Positions 10,906-23,212 are shown, numbered from the stretch's first letter. The stretch is DNA of 64,000 nt from Diphasiastrum complanatum (GCA_029204225.1 CM055100.1:3755089-3819088), one strand, 5' to 3'. Notes: generated by a model from the letters alone, not told the origin. Numbers and translations are program-made.

Positions 10906-10922
10906 CCCCGGCATCGGCGCCA
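10906..10922 (-). other. Primer binding site of the LTR element
   Basis: The minus-strand sequence TGGCGCCGATGCCGGGG begins one base after the LTR end. It closely resembles the TGGCGCCGTTGCCGGGG site found in many plant Ty3/gypsy elements. It fixes the element's orientation. Confidence 0.8.
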
Positions 10923-10923
10923 C

Positions 10924-11703
10924 TGTAGTAATAGCCCTCCCGTCTATCAACAAGGGTTAGTTCACTGGATAGGCACCTAACTATGCATAGATGCTACTTT
11001 CAGTTAGCTCCCTACTTTTCATCTAACTCTATCACCACTAACACTACTTCCACTAAATCTACTCTCCTAAACTACCTTCATCATGATTGTAGGTGAAAGG
11101 AAAGAGAAGATTAGAAGAGATGGAGAGAGGAGAAGAGAGAAAGAGAGATAGAGGGTGAGAGTGGAGGTTAGCTCAAATGCTCCTTATGCTTGCTCATTAA
11201 CTAAGACAACCAATCAACATGAAAATAGAAAGCAAGGGAAACATAATCAAAAGCATTAGCAAGTAATGAATAGCAAATGAGGATGCTTCTCTCCAAAAAG
11301 TGGTAGAGTTTACTCCTTCTCATTAAGCATGGAAATAGAGTACAAATGGTGCCTTTTTATAAAATGGGGAAGGCCCTTATTGGCTAATATTTACATTGAT
11401 CCTATCCATTCATCTTGGACCCAACTTGATTCGAGGGTCCACAAAAAGTACATTGGAAATCACAAGATTCATGTGAGTCCAAAATTGGACCCAACTCTAA
11501 AAAAGTAAACTCTAAGTTTAAATTTGACTTTGGGCCTCAAGTTTTATTTTAATTACAAAGGCCCAAGTCTATTTTATGTTATTTACAACTTAAGCTTGCG
11601 TGCTCATTGGGCCATGGGCTTATACACGCAGGATGCCATGCCCTTGCAACACATTTTATTGGCCAATTTTATTTATTTACAATTCTCGGGAATACCCCCA
11701 ACA
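10924..11703 (-). repeat. LTR (5' LTR for the minus-strand element)
   Basis: On the minus strand it starts TGTTGGGGGTATTC and ends ATTACTACA, with proper TG...CA ends. It matches 4376-5170 with scattered substitutions and small indels. Confidence 0.9.
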
Positions 11704-11956
11704 AATATAATATTGAGAGTTTGCATCCTTATCTTTGTTCAGCATGGAGAGTGTACATAACTCTGAGTTATCAGTGTTCTGTTGTGCACATTAGATGGTT
11801 AGAGTCGTATGTGCTCTTTGATTCTCTGTTCGGTACTTACTGATGTACAAAATTCAAATGCTAAAGAACTAAATACTGCTCACTATTTGAGAACACATTG
11901 ATTTGAAGTGTCTTTTCTTCTTTTTGATGCATTACAAGACAATTTCTCAAGTTTTC

Positions 11957-12480
11957 ATGGCTTCCTTGGGATCCTTTCTCCTAGAGCATTGTGAGAAATT
12001 GACCACCTCCAATTATGCCATTTGGAAGGTGAGGATGGAGTCAATTTAAGTACTCCAAGATGTGATGGATATTGTGCTAGGAATTGAGGAGGAGCTCAAT
12101 TTCTCCAAGAGATACAAAAGTACAAGAAGAGAGCAAGTATGGCCCTACATATCATCAAGATGAATGTATCCAATGAAGTTTTGAGGGAGATTGGCTCTTG
12201 CATCTCAGCCAAGGAGGCTTGGGACACACTAAAATCCATTTCTGAGGCAAGGAACACATCTATGTTTCTCACAATAAGGAATAAAATCTTTCAAAGCTTC
12301 CAAAAGAGTGATGAGAGTGCCTCAAATTATGTTTTGAGAGTGAAAGATCTTCATAGAGAGCTTGCTTGCATAAGAGACCATCTCAACCCAAGAGAGTTAG
12401 TGCAAGTGATCCTAAATGGACGAAGGATGAATTTGACAACCTTGTTCAATCTTATGCAATCAAGGAGGAGCTTCTAAGCT
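11957..12480 (+). pseudogene. Ty1/copia gag fragment
   Basis: Plus-strand copia gag, with TTSNYAIWKVRMES followed by a stop and frame changes. It then continues as the open frame from 12139 (MALHIIKMNVSNEVLREIG, AKEAWDTLKS, LRVKDLHREL). It stops abruptly near 12476, where minus-strand copia sequence of another element begins. Only the N-terminal gag domain is present. Confidence 0.85.
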
Positions 12481-13046
12481 TGGAGGACCCCATTTGAAAG
12501 AAGTAGCAAGACAAATGATCAATATTATGGTGACAGGCTTAGCAGCAGGAGCAACAGTTTCATCAAAATTTATGCCTTTAGTTTGCAAGAAATCTTTTGA
12601 TACAAGCCTTGATTTGTACTTATTAATGGATCCATCTTTATTGTACTTCAATCTATAATCCACTTACAAGAAAGTGGTTTCTTCCAATATGGAAAATTTA
12701 CAAGCTTCCAATTTTGATTTTTCATTAATGCATCAAACTCAATTTGCATAGCATCTATACAAGATTGTGACTTAATAGCATCTTCAAAACAAGATGGTTC
12801 TTCAAGCATAGTAGTGGCTCGGCCTTGTGCCTTGTATATCTCCTTGGCCTTCTCGAATCTTGAGATAGATCCTCAAAGTCTTCATCATCTTGAAGCTCCT
12901 CCTCGACCTTTGCAAGATCTTTGACAACATGAGAGTTAGATGAGATCTCATTCACTTTAGCATAATGAGATTCATCAAGAACATCTACTTACTTTAACTT
13001 TCTTGGAGATAGGATCATAAATCCTATATCCCTTGCTACATTCACT
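12460..13046 (-). pseudogene. Ty1/copia connection region and reverse transcriptase N-terminus
   Basis: Reading from 13046 down, the phrase KGYRIYDPISKKV is the conserved end of the copia integrase module. It is followed by a Glu/Asp-rich linker and then the start of reverse transcriptase (DYRLKYNKDGSINKYKSRLVSK...GINFDETVAP). Several stops and shifts occur. The protein is cut at 13046 by the gypsy insertion and resumes on the far side at 26013, where ...FKGTF lines up directly with the missing VGYSECSKGYR context. Confidence 0.85.
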
Positions 13047-13051
13047 ATAGA
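13047..13051 (+). repeat. Target-site duplication of the gypsy element (left)
   Basis: ATAGA here pairs with ATAGC at 26008-26012. The interrupted copia frame shows that the ancestral site read ATAGC, so the left copy has one substitution. Confidence 0.7.
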
Positions 13052-13459
13052 TGTTGGCTGATTCTGATGAATCCCCAAGATACTCGGCCAAAGCTCCCCA
13101 AGAGCACATCTCACCTTAGAGCGAAGAGGTCTCTGAAGAAGGGATGACTGAAGAATGAGAGCCGAGGAATGCTAGTTAAGAATGACAAGTAGAAACTGTG
13201 TGAGCCTCATGGTGAATCCCGAAAGATGGAATGACCATGTAGGAACTAGTATTTCTAGGCGTTTGTAATAAATGCAAGTAGATCCCTCTTAGAAAAGTAA
13301 AGTGAGCCACCTTTTGATGGTGACCTCTAGTGGAGAGGACAATCCCACTTGTGGTTTGTGTAATTTGGAATTGCCACTAGGATGCCTCCTAAGGAGCTCT
13401 CTTCCTTATTTAAGAGGCTTCCCCTTTGTAGAAGAGAGCTTTTTGTGATGCATCTACTC
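13052..13459 (+). repeat. Gypsy 5' LTR, first part
   Basis: Matches 24915-25305 closely, with one extra 19-bp segment near 13131. It is interrupted at 13459 by the nested copia and resumes at 20039. Confidence 0.9.
13455..13459 (+). repeat. Target-site duplication TACTC of the nested copia (left)
   Basis: TACTC is repeated at 20039-20043. The uninterrupted LTR at about 25300 has the sequence once (CATCTACTCCATGTCC), which proves the insertion. Confidence 0.9.
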
Positions 13460-14576
13460 TGAAGAAGCATTTTGTTTCTAATGCCAAAGCTTTGCTAGCT
13501 TTCAATTCTGAACCTTTGACAATAGGCAACATGACACGACACAAAATCAGTCATGCCCCACGAACAGCCAAGAAGATCAGCCAAGTATCATGGGGTACAA
13601 ATATCTAATATGATATCGTGACATTATCAGAAGTGTTCTAGATCGTGGCTAATCTGCCACTCTTGTAATTTGCGAGTTAGTTGTAGATGTTTAATCTTTC
13701 TAATCTGTAAGTTACAAGACGCGACACAAATTGTTCGTGAACTATATACTTTCCAAAGGTCTGCTAGTAAGCGAGACTCAAATTCATGAGAGAAATGTAT
13801 TTCTCTCACGCCAACGCACTGCATGGATCTGCATGCAGTGCTTGAAGAATCAGAAAAATCAATAGATAATTTTGTAGTTGTTGTGCACATTATTATTCTA
13901 GATGATTGTATGATCTTGTATGTGAATTCATTTGCAGCTATTCGTGTGCCTGATTCGCTTGTTCATTTAATTTTGCACTTTGGTTTGATCTTGTTGAATG
14001 CTACATTAATCTGTTAACGTAGATCAGCAGTGTCTGAATTTTTCTGAAGGATTGTAGGAGTGATACAGCCGATAGTGACCAACGATCACATCTGAATTTT
14101 TGACAAACTGAGCTTGTTCATGAATTCCTTTGTTTCGCTTCGCGATCCTTAGCCATAAGGGTAAATCAATTACAGAGCTCATCTTCGTTTCATTTTGTTT
14201 CGTTTTGTCTTGTTTTTTCTCGTCTCATCTCGTCTCGTTGCAGCCTGATTGATCTTGTCACGAACTCTTTCACTTCGTTTCATTTTGTGTCATTTCGCGA
14301 TCTCTGTGCTTCCAGCATGAATCAATGTCAGAGCTCACCTAAGTTTTGCTTCGCTTTACTTTGCTTCACTTCGCTTCCCTTCGCTTTGTTTTCTTCCAAA
14401 TTTTGTCTCCTTTCGTTTCGTTGTTTGCAGAGCCTGATTGATCCAACTCAAATAGAAATAATTCAAGTTTCGAAAAAAATTTCGCGAATCATCGAGATCT
14501 ATTTTATCAGTTTGTCACCAGAGTTTGAGCTAGAATTTTACATTTTTCTAAGTCCATCATTTTTGTTTAGCTTCAG
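13460..14576 (+). repeat. Copia 5' LTR
   Basis: Matches 18878-20038. It lacks a roughly 120-bp segment (19165-19290 in the 3' LTR) but has about 30 bp near its end that the 3' LTR lacks. The second half is rich in TTTCGTTTCG/CTTCGCTTCG-type repeats. Confidence 0.9.
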
Positions 14577-14588
14577 TGGTATCAGAGC
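14577..14588 (+). other. Copia primer binding site
   Basis: TGGTATCAGAGC, complementary to the 3' end of initiator methionine tRNA, follows the LTR end CTTCAG directly. Confidence 0.9.
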
Positions 14589-14689
14589 ACACCTTGTCAA
14601 AGTCTGACATAGCCAAAAAGCTATCAAATCAAAGGGGCTAAAGCATTCAAACAATCAACTATCAACAAGTGAACACAAATTCAGAAGCA

Positions 14690-15720
14690 ATGGCTTCAAT
14701 CAGCAACATACAATCCAAGATCTGTACAGTTTTCGATTCTTCAAGATCTAACTTTCTAGCATGAAAAGTTAAGACCTCGTTGATACTGAAGGGTGAAGGT
14801 TTATTCCCCTGGGTAGATGGCACATAGGAGATGCCTACAACATCAGGCAAAGAGCTACGTGAGTGGAGGGAGAAAAATGACAAGGTAGTAGTCCTGCTGT
14901 CATCATCCATCGAGGATAGTCTCACACTTGACCTGGCTACACTCTTTGAAGCAAAAGAGATGTGGGATACACTGCTCACGAGATTTCAAACAAAACCACA
15001 CAGTCAAATAATGATGCTAGAAGATCATTTGACAAATCTATAGTGGGATGGAAAAGGCCTCACTTCTTTTGTAAGGAAGATGAAGGCTCTATTTCTGTCA
15101 CTACACAACTCTGGAGCAGAAAATGCAGGGCCAACTGAGAAACAGCTCACTTACCTGTTGAGAGCCTTATCCAGATCTTTCCAGACCGCTAGAACCTTGC
15201 TCGCGAAAAGATCCTACAATGACCCTTGAAAAGGCAATTGTCAAGATTCGAGAGAAAGTCGAGGCGAGAGATCATCTTGATCACAAAGATGCTTCTAACC
15301 AAGCCCTCTACAACAACAAAGAAAAGACAGAGAAAAATTCAAGCCTAAGAGAGAGTTAAATCAAAGGCAGGATCATGATCAACAAGCAGAGGAAACCGCA
15401 AAGGCAAGTCGAAGAACAAAGGGAGGTCGAAACAACAAGGTGGAGACAAGAAGACCTGCGTGAGATGTAGACGAGATGGGCACATAGTCGATACGCTGGC
15501 TCAATCCAAAAATTGAGTATATCCACTGCCATAAGAAGGGTCATGCTGCCATGGACTGTCGCCTGAACCCAAGAAACAAGTCAGCATAAAGCAGACAAGA
15601 TAACAATAACAATTTGTCCTATGTCGAGGAGCCAGAGAGCTCGAAAATGGATGAAGAGAGATCGAACAGAAATTGTTCGACCGCCTACATATGTGCAGAT
15701 GTGTGTGCAGCGTCAACATT
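14690..15720 (+). pseudogene. Copia gag, broken
   Basis: The gag starts near an ATG at 14690 (MASISNIQSKI). It includes LTLDLATLFEAKEMWDTLLTRF (14930-14990) and a degraded CCHC region around 15460-15570 (CVRC...GHIVD, then YCHKKGHAAMDC in shifted frames). Stops at about 14762 and 15043 and at least two frameshifts interrupt it. Confidence 0.8.
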
Positions 15721-15729
15721 TGACACACA

Positions 15730-18700
15730 TGAGGTAATCCTAGACTCAGGTGCTACCTCACACTTCATGACATCAAGATGAATAATGTCTGATTTTCGAA
15801 GTGTTGATCCATCAAGAGTCATTGTTGTTGGAAATGGATCCAAACATCAAGTGAACGGTATTGGTTCACTATGGCTCAACACGAATGGCAGAGACAGACG
15901 ACTCGAAGATGTTCTGTTCGTGTCTACACTACAACAGGACTTGCTTTCTGTGGCAAGGATAGTTGATGCAAGGATGCGTGTGACGTTTTCTGACAAAGCA
16001 TGCAACGTTGTTGATGCCAGTATCAGTACCCTGATCACTCAAGGTAGAAAAAAAGGTAATCTATATCACCTGAAGATACGTCTGTCTGCAGATCAAGTGC
16101 ATCAGACTCATGATGATTTGCCAGACACTCTGTGGCATAGGGGACTATGCCACATGAACTCAATGGCACTTTACCAAGCAAGCCATCCTGGAGCAATAGC
16201 ATCTCGAATGCGAACAATTCGACCACCTGTGATGCATGCCTGAAGGGTAAGATGTCTCGCACTCCATTTGTCAAAGACTCCTAGAGAACGACTGAGATTC
16301 TGGAGTTAGTGCATTCTGACATCTGTGGGCCTTTCAATGTGATCTCAGTAGGAGACTCAAAATATTACATAACCTTCATTGATGATTATAGTAAATTTGT
16401 AGAGTGTATTTTATTCAGAATAAATCGGAAACACTTGATAAATTCACAAAGTATGTGAATTGGGCAGAGAGATGCACATACAACAAAGTGAAGCAGATAA
16501 GGATAGATCGAGGTGGCAAATACATCTCGAATTGCTTCATTGACTTCTACAATGATCATGGTATCATTCACAGAATGACTGCAACTTACACACCACAATA
16601 CAACGGTGTTGCAGAACGAAAGAATAGGACCTTGATGGAAGCTGCTAGATGCATGATGGCCTACTCAAAAGCTTCCAGAGTACTGTGGACTGAAGCAGTA
16701 GCTACAACTGCATACATCCAAAATAGGACAGGAAAGTCTGGTGTCCCTCACACGACACCACACGAATTATGGTGGGGTAGAAAGCCCATTATGTTTCACA
16801 TCAGAATCTTTGGTTGTGCAACTTATGCACATATTTTTGATAAGCTTCAAAAGAAACTTGATGAGAATGCTAAACAGAGAGTTTTGGTAGGTTATGACAA
16901 CAATTCGTCATACTACAGAGTCTACATGCCAGACACGAACACTATGAAGACAGTGAGAGATGTCCGATTTGATGAGACCAGGACAATGGCCAATGATGAT
17001 CCTATTAGCTATGAAGTTCTGGAAAGACAATACTATGATTTGTCACCAGCGACAGAGGGAGCAGAAGACGAATGCGAAAACAAAGATTTTCGAGTCGCTT
17101 CGCATTCGAGTGACGAATCAGAAGACAAAAGATTCGAGAGGCAGCCTTCTGCTATAGTGCCTGTAAACCAAGATGGTTTTGGACCTAGCAGAGTAAACAA
17201 AGGCAAAGACATTGATGACCCAGGAAGATCTCCTAGAAGGTCAATAAGACAACGAAGAGCGCCAACAATATATGTGCCAGGCAGCTCTGTTTTCACATCA
17301 GTAGAATTTTTTGGATTCAGTGGTGAACCACAGACATTAGAAGATGCAATTGAATGTCCAGAGAAGGACAAATGGATCCAAGCCATGAACGAGGAGATGG
17401 AATCCATGAGAAAGAACCAGGTATGGACTTTACAGCCATTACCACATTAGCGAAAGGCTGTGAAATGCAAATGGGTTTACAAGCTCAAGTATGGACCAGA
17501 TGGGAATGTCTCAAAATATAAGGCAAGACTGGTAGCGAAGGGATTTTTTCAGAGATATGGTAATGATTATTCTACAACCTTCTGTCCTATCATGAAACAT
17601 TTGTCCCTACATTTGTAAGTTGCATATGTAGCTGCTTATGAACTCAGGATCCAGATTGTGGATGAGAAGACATCCTTCTTGCAAGGTGAGTTAGACGAGG
17701 AGGTCTACATGGATCAACCCCCAGGTTATGTCTCCAATTCACTTCCCAATTATGCATGCAGAACGCATAAGAGTATCTATGGTCTGAAGCAGTCAGCTCG
17801 ACAATGGTGCAAAAAGAAAGATCAAGCCCTGAAATCATTGGGATTCGAGCCACTGATGGCTAATTCCAATGTCTATGTGAGAATTACTGATGGGAAGATC
17901 ATCATTGTGGCTGTGTATGTGGACGACACTCTGATACTCTACAAGAGTGAGAAGCTAATTGTTGAAGTGAAGGAAGACATGTCAAAACATTTCGAAATTG
18001 TGGATCTGGGAGAGGCCAGATGTTACCTTGGCTTGCAAATTGACAAGAACTATGAGGGAGGTAAGTTGTACTTTCATCAGTCCAGATACACCCAGAAAAT
18101 TCTAGAGGATTTCGGGATGCTAAATCGCAAAGGAGCGAATACTCCAATGCTTGCAGGAATGGTGCTGGCGAACGAAAATTGTTCGAGGACTGCAGAAGAG
18201 AGAGAATTGATGCAGCTCACACCTTACAAGAAACTGATAGGATCGTTGATGTACCTTGCAGACAACACATGCCCTGACATTGCTTATGCAGTGTTCAGGA
18301 TGAGCCAATTCTGACACATTGGAAGATTGCAAAATGAATTTTGCAATATCTTCAATTAACAAAGAATTATGGTTTGTGTTATTGTCGTGATGCAGGTTTT
18401 CAGATGATTTTCTACAGTGATGCTAGCTGGGCATCCTTCAAGGACGATTGTAAGAGTGTCTCACGAGGATGTACCATTGCGTCAGGAGCGGCAATTCTCT
18501 GGGTCATCAAGAAACAGACCATTGTGGCTCAGTCATCCTGCGAAGTAGAGTATGTCTCAGCAGCAAAGATGGCCAATGAGATAATTTGGCTCAAACAGTT
18601 CCTAGATGAATTGGATGAAACAAGCAACGAACCTCTGCTTTTGCAGATGGACAACACATCTGCAATACATCTGACGAAAGACCCTGTGTTTCACTCAAGG

Positions 18701-18775
18701 ATGAAACACATTGCGATCAAGTACCACTTGATAAGGGACCTGATTGGTAAAAGACCACCTTCATTGGAATGAAAG
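15730..18775 (+). pseudogene. Copia pol: protease, integrase, reverse transcriptase, RNase H
   Basis: Protease: EVILDSGATSHFMTS at about 15732-15780, with the catalytic DSG intact. Integrase: the LWHRGLCHMN...CDACLKG zinc region at 16130-16250, core from 16300, and the long frame 16404-17450 with ATYTPQYNGVAERKNRTLME and FGCATYAHIFDK. Reverse transcriptase: [20 protein letters not shown] at 17465, then 17658-18314 with the YVDDTLI active site at about 17917-17937. RNase H: 18341-18772, with SCEVEYVSAAKMANEIIWLKQ and ADIFTKALDKG up to 18812. Stops occur at 16284, 17448, 18314 and 18770, so no full polyprotein can be made. Confidence 0.93.
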
Positions 18776-18865
18776 ACATGGTTGCTGACATTTTCACAAA
18801 GGCCCTAGACAAAGGTCTATTCGAGAGACACAGGATCAGCCTTGGAATCGTCAAGCTATCATGCT

Positions 18866-18877
18866 TTGAGAGGGAGC
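18866..18877 (+). other. Polypurine tract before the copia 3' LTR
   Basis: Purine-rich GAGAGGGAGC directly precedes the TGAAGAAAC start of the 3' LTR. Confidence 0.65.
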
Positions 18878-20038
18878 TGAAGAAACATTTTGTTTCTATT
18901 GCCAAAGCTTTGCTAGCTTTCAATTTTGAACCTTTGACAATAGGCGACACGACACGACACGACACGAAATCCGTCGTGCCCCATGAATAGCCAAGTACCA
19001 TGGGGTACAGATATCTGATCTGATATCATGACATCATCAAAAGTGTTCTAGATCATGGCTAATCTGCCACTCTTGTAATTCGCGAATTAGTTGTAGATGT
19101 TTAATCTTTCTAATCTGTAAGTTACAAGATGCGACACAAATTGTTCGTGAACTATATACTTTCTGATTGATGCATAATATAGTAAGTCTAATGCTAGTAA
19201 GCAAGACAAGAAGTCAAAAGACAAAAATGATTTAGAATACACTTCCACCTACGTGCGAGACAATTCTGCACAGGATCCGTAGATCCAAAGATCCGCTAGT
19301 AAGCGAGACTCGAATTCGTGAGAGAACTGTATTTCTCTCACGCCAACGCACTGCATGGATCTGCATGCAGTGCTTGAAGAATCAGAAAAATCAATAGATA
19401 ATTTTGTAGCTGTTGTGCACATTATTATTCTAGATGATTGTATGATCTTGTATGTAAATTCGTCTGCTACTATTCGTGTGTCTGATTCGCTTGTTCATTT
19501 AATTTCGCACTTTGGTTTGATCTTGTTGAATGCTACATTAATCTGTTAAAGTAGATCAGCAGTGTCTGACTACTCTTTGAAGGATTGTAGGAGTAGTGAC
19601 CAGCGATCACATCTAAATTCTTGACGAACTGATCTTGTTCACGAATTCCTTCGCTTTGTGTTTCGCTTCGCTTCGCAATCACTTAGCCATAAGGGTAAAT
19701 CAATTACAGAGCTCATCTTCGTTTCGTTTCGTCTCGTCTCGTCTCGTTGCAGTCTGATTGATCTTGTTGTGAACTCTTTCACTTCGTTTCGTTTCGTGTC
19801 ATTTCGCGATCTCTGTGCTTCCAGCATGAATCAATGTTAGAGCTCACCTAAGTTTTGCTTCGCTTTGCTTCGTTTCATTTTCTTCCAGATTTTGTCTTGT
19901 TTCGTTTCGTTGTGTTGCAAAGCTTGATTGATCCAACTCGAATAGAAATAATTCGAGTTTCGTGAAAAATTTTGCGAATCGTTCGAGATCTGTTTTATCA
20001 GTTTGTCACCAGAGTTTGAGCTAGAATTTTGCATTCAG
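18878..20038 (+). repeat. Copia 3' LTR
   Basis: Second LTR of the 13460-20038 element. It is followed at 20039 by the TACTC duplication and then by the rest of the gypsy LTR. Confidence 0.9.
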
Positions 20039-20806
20039 TACTCCATGTCCTAATGAGAATAGCCTTCATGAGTTTGGTGAATCCTTTGAGTTGCTTGATC
20101 ATTCTTGTTTCTTGAGTGATGCATTATGATCTTGCCCTTCCATTCCTTGTGTGTGGTGGTGGATTTAGTTGTGGATTAGTTTTCTTGTTTTGTGGAACTA
20201 GCGTGGATTAGATTTCATGTTTTTTGTGAATTAAAGAAGGAATCAGCATTGTGGTAAACCATTTAGAATGGAATTGCAATTTAGTTCTTGCAAATCTTGT
20301 GACATCCCATTTCTTGATGTTCCTGGATGTCCAAGAATAAAAAAATGTGTGTTTATTGATTCTTGATTCTGGATGTCCAAGAATAAAAAAAATGTGTGTT
20401 TCTTGATTCTTGGACCTTCAAAATGATGTGTAGTTTCGTTTCTTGTTTCCTGTTTGTGGATCGACGCATGTAGATTAGTTTTTAACTTGTATTGATCTAT
20501 TTAAATTCGTTTTTGTAGCAGTTAGAAGTAGGATTTTGTTTGATGTTCAACTGAGCTGCATGCTGATTTCTTGTTTGAACACATTGATTTGCATGTTGGG
20601 TTTTGAATGCATGTGAATATGGTTCAAGAGAGACAAACCTGAGTGTCCTTTGATAGGCAGGACAAACTACAATGAATGTCAATCTCTTCTTCCTGATCTG
20701 GGCAATGAAATAAGAAAGCTAAATGTCAAGAAATGCCCACAGACTCTGCTGACAGACAGAACAAGAAATCTGTAAACAAGATTCTAAGCAAAGGAATCTG
20801 CCAACA
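20039..20806 (+). repeat. Gypsy 5' LTR, second part
   Basis: Matches 25301-26007. It contains a local duplication of a segment around ATGTCCAAGAATAAAAAA (20318-20400) that is absent from the 3' LTR. It ends with the expected CCAACA. Confidence 0.9.
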
Positions 20807-20823
20807 TTTGGCCCCGTTGCTGC
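20807..20823 (+). other. Gypsy primer binding site
   Basis: TTTGGCCCCGTTGCTGC resembles the TTTGGCGCCGTTGC(C/T) site of plant gypsy elements. It begins immediately after the LTR end. Confidence 0.65.
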
Positions 20824-22520
20824 TTGAACTCCTACACATCATAAATCTATAACTACTACAACTCTATCCTAGAATAGATCCATACAAAACATCCTATCTA
20901 TCTATCTGTACATCTGCGCTGAAACATGATTGATCTTATTTCTATTTACACTATCATTCCTTCATGACAGCCAATCCCAAAGAACAATACGTTACATGCA
21001 ACCATTGACAATATGAAAGATGATTGACCCCATTGGTAACCATTGTTGCAGATCAGTGAGCCATTGCAACCATGGGAAACCACACTTGAATATCAGTCTG
21101 CCCTTTTCGGTTCTTGAATATCAATCTCTGCATGCGGCTGTAGCATCCAAAGCGCTCCCCTGTCCACATTCATCTCTAACCCAACTCCTTTCACTAACAC
21201 TTCTTCATCAGCTGACCAAATAGCCTCACACACCTCCTTCATCAGCTGTCCGAACCGACTCAACACCTTCTTCAACAACTGACAACGCTGAATAACACGT
21301 AGCTTCTGGTTCAAACCTGACCAAGCCTCCTCCATTTGAATCTCCATTTGGATGAGTCCTTCGTTGCTCATCCACTTGAACCGCAGTGCACTCCTCTATA
21401 TGCCAAACAAGTTCACATCTCCATCAACCGCCTAGCACAACACCTGCCAACATCCTGCACACTTGCAAATAACCTGCATACCTACAAACGACCTACACAC
21501 AAGCAAGCAGATGATCTGTAGCCGTCTTGATACCTATCTTCAATGAGACATACCAAAAAAACTAACAAACCCTACACTCATAGCCTAGCATTTTCCCTCT
21601 ACTTGGCCCTACAAAAAAATTCAACCCACAACTCCATCGTCTAACCTTGAACCCACAACTCCATCATCTAACCCCGAACCCACCACTCCATCATCTAACC
21701 CCGAACCAACAACTCCATAGTCCAACCGCCAAACCCGAGTCTCCAATTCCAACAACCACCAAGTCTTCACCTCCAGCAACCACCGAGACCACATGACTCC
21801 TTCACTTCACCGGACCGAGTCTTCATTTCACCGGACCGATTCCTCCCTTAGTACTCAACCACCAACCAAATTTACTCAATCATCAGAATGACCACATCCA
21901 CTTTGTCATCAACCGACGAACATACTTCTACCTCCATCAACCGACGACCCACACACCTCCTTCATCACCCAACGACATTACATATCACTCATCAACCGAC
22001 CAACCACCTCACTTATTCATCAACCGACGACATTACACACTCCATCCTCAACCGACAACCCCAGCCCATTCATCAACCGACTACCTAGCTTACCCACTAA
22101 CCGATATCTTACAAAAAAAATAAAAATCCATAAGATCCCTAAGGCGTTGTCTAAGCTCCACTTCAGTTTTGACACCTTAGCCATTACCCACATCTTTAAC
22201 TTAGCCATTAACCAACTCCTTATTTTAGCCATTAGCCACCTCCTTACCTTAGCCATTACCCACGTCCTTAACTAACCCATTAACCGAAGCCTTAGTTACC
22301 CATTAACTGACTCATTACCTTACTCACAACCCGACTCCTTAGCACCTCCATTACCCAAGTCCTTAGCACACCCATTAACTGACAAACTAACTTACTTATT
22401 AACCAGGTCCTAACCTTACCAAATAACTAGTGCAAAAAAAAAACAAACAAACAAACAAACAAACAGAAAACAAAAACAAAAAAAACCTATACAAAAACAG
22501 AAAAAACCAAACCTTACAAA
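20824..22520 (+). repeat. Gypsy leader with C/A-rich minisatellites
   Basis: No gene is seen. At 21622-21728 a unit of about 30 bp built on ACCCACAACTCCATCATCTA occurs about four times. At 21895-22090 CAACCGAC recurs many times. At 22165-22400 TTAGCCATTACCCAC and variants recur. At 22434-22465 there is an A-run followed by (AAAC)n. The block is strongly C-rich on this strand and unlike the flanking DNA. Confidence 0.7.
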
Positions 22521-23212
22521 ATGGAACACTATTACAATTCCAATTCGACAGAAGACTACTCACCCGAAATGGTGTCACCTACGTTTGAGCAATTCTGACA
22601 ACATAGGTTCTCCCGAATGAAATCCCAAGTACAGGAACCTTCCACAAATCCATTCAAGAGACGGAAACCTAATAGAGCCGAATCTTCATATGCCTAAGAA
22701 CATTTTTATGGTGCTGAATCATCATAGGCCAGAACACACCTTAATGGAGCTTTTGCTAACCATGGAGCTCAAATTGAGAGACGAACCCAAAAGTTAGATC
22801 TATCCAAGTATGACGGTAGTTCGGACCCTCAAAGATTTTTACAAGTCTTTGAGAATGCGTGAGAAGTTTATGGCAAAACCTCCAACGACGCTAAGGTCCA
22901 ACTGTTTTCAATAACCATGATTCATACGACACGTGAATGGGTTTTTAACCTGGATCGTGAAGATAAGCCAGATTGGTCCCATCCGAGAGGAGGACGAAGG
23001 ATCCGATGTTGATGATTCTAGAGAACAGAGAGCACATTGTGCTATCCATGAATCCAAGCCAATCGAGGATACCAGAGATCAGCTTTGGAAATCCCAGCTG
23101 GAGTTGCTTAATCAACAACATCAACTACAAATGGAGAAACTCACCAATGAGTTTCGAAATACCCTGAAGTCTATCCAAAGTGATATGCCTTATCAGCTAC
23201 CCCCTGCATAGG
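22521..23212 (+). pseudogene. Gypsy gag relic
   Basis: The frame reading KLDLSKYDGSSDPQRFLQVFENA (about 22793-22860) has the form of the conserved gag retrotransposon domain (folded core starting F/YDG..DP..FL..FE). It continues with stops and a shift into 22933-23211, which is rich in Gln and Glu (QLELLNQQHQLQMEKLTNEF). It marks the only recognisable protein of the gypsy element. Confidence 0.7.

Larger units (their letters stand above)
4376..11703 (-). mobile_element. Non-autonomous LTR element (gypsy-type PBS) carrying a histone H3-like gene
   Basis: Two direct repeats of about 790 bp (4376-5170 and 10924-11703) enclose 5.75 kb. On the minus strand the right copy ends ...TACTACA. One base later comes TGGCGCCGATGCCGGGG, a primer binding site of the kind common in plant Ty3/gypsy elements, so the element reads from right to left. 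The interior contains a leader, a short gag-start-like ORF, a divergent histone H3 gene, a plus-strand spliced gene and a minus-strand ORF. I could find no reverse transcriptase, integrase or RNase H, so the element depends on another for mobility, or the cargo replaced pol. No target-site duplication is evident (flanks TCCAA and AATAT), which fits an old insertion or later rearrangement. Confidence 0.8.
13460..20038 (+). mobile_element. Complete but inactivated Ty1/copia element
   Basis: A 6.58-kb element with LTRs at 13460-14576 and 18878-20038, primer binding site TGGTATCAGAGC at 14577, gag-pol at about 14690-18775, and a purine tract just before the 3' LTR. LTR ends carry the inverted sequence CTGAAG/CTTCAG. 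Domain order is gag, protease, integrase, reverse transcriptase, RNase H, which is copia. Several stops and frameshifts break gag and pol. The two LTRs differ by indels of about 35 and 120 bp besides substitutions, so the insertion is not recent. Confidence 0.92.

Noticed and set aside
21888-22088. Thr/His-rich ORF in the gypsy leader
   Set aside because: Encoded by CAACCGAC minisatellite repeats, with no gag motif.
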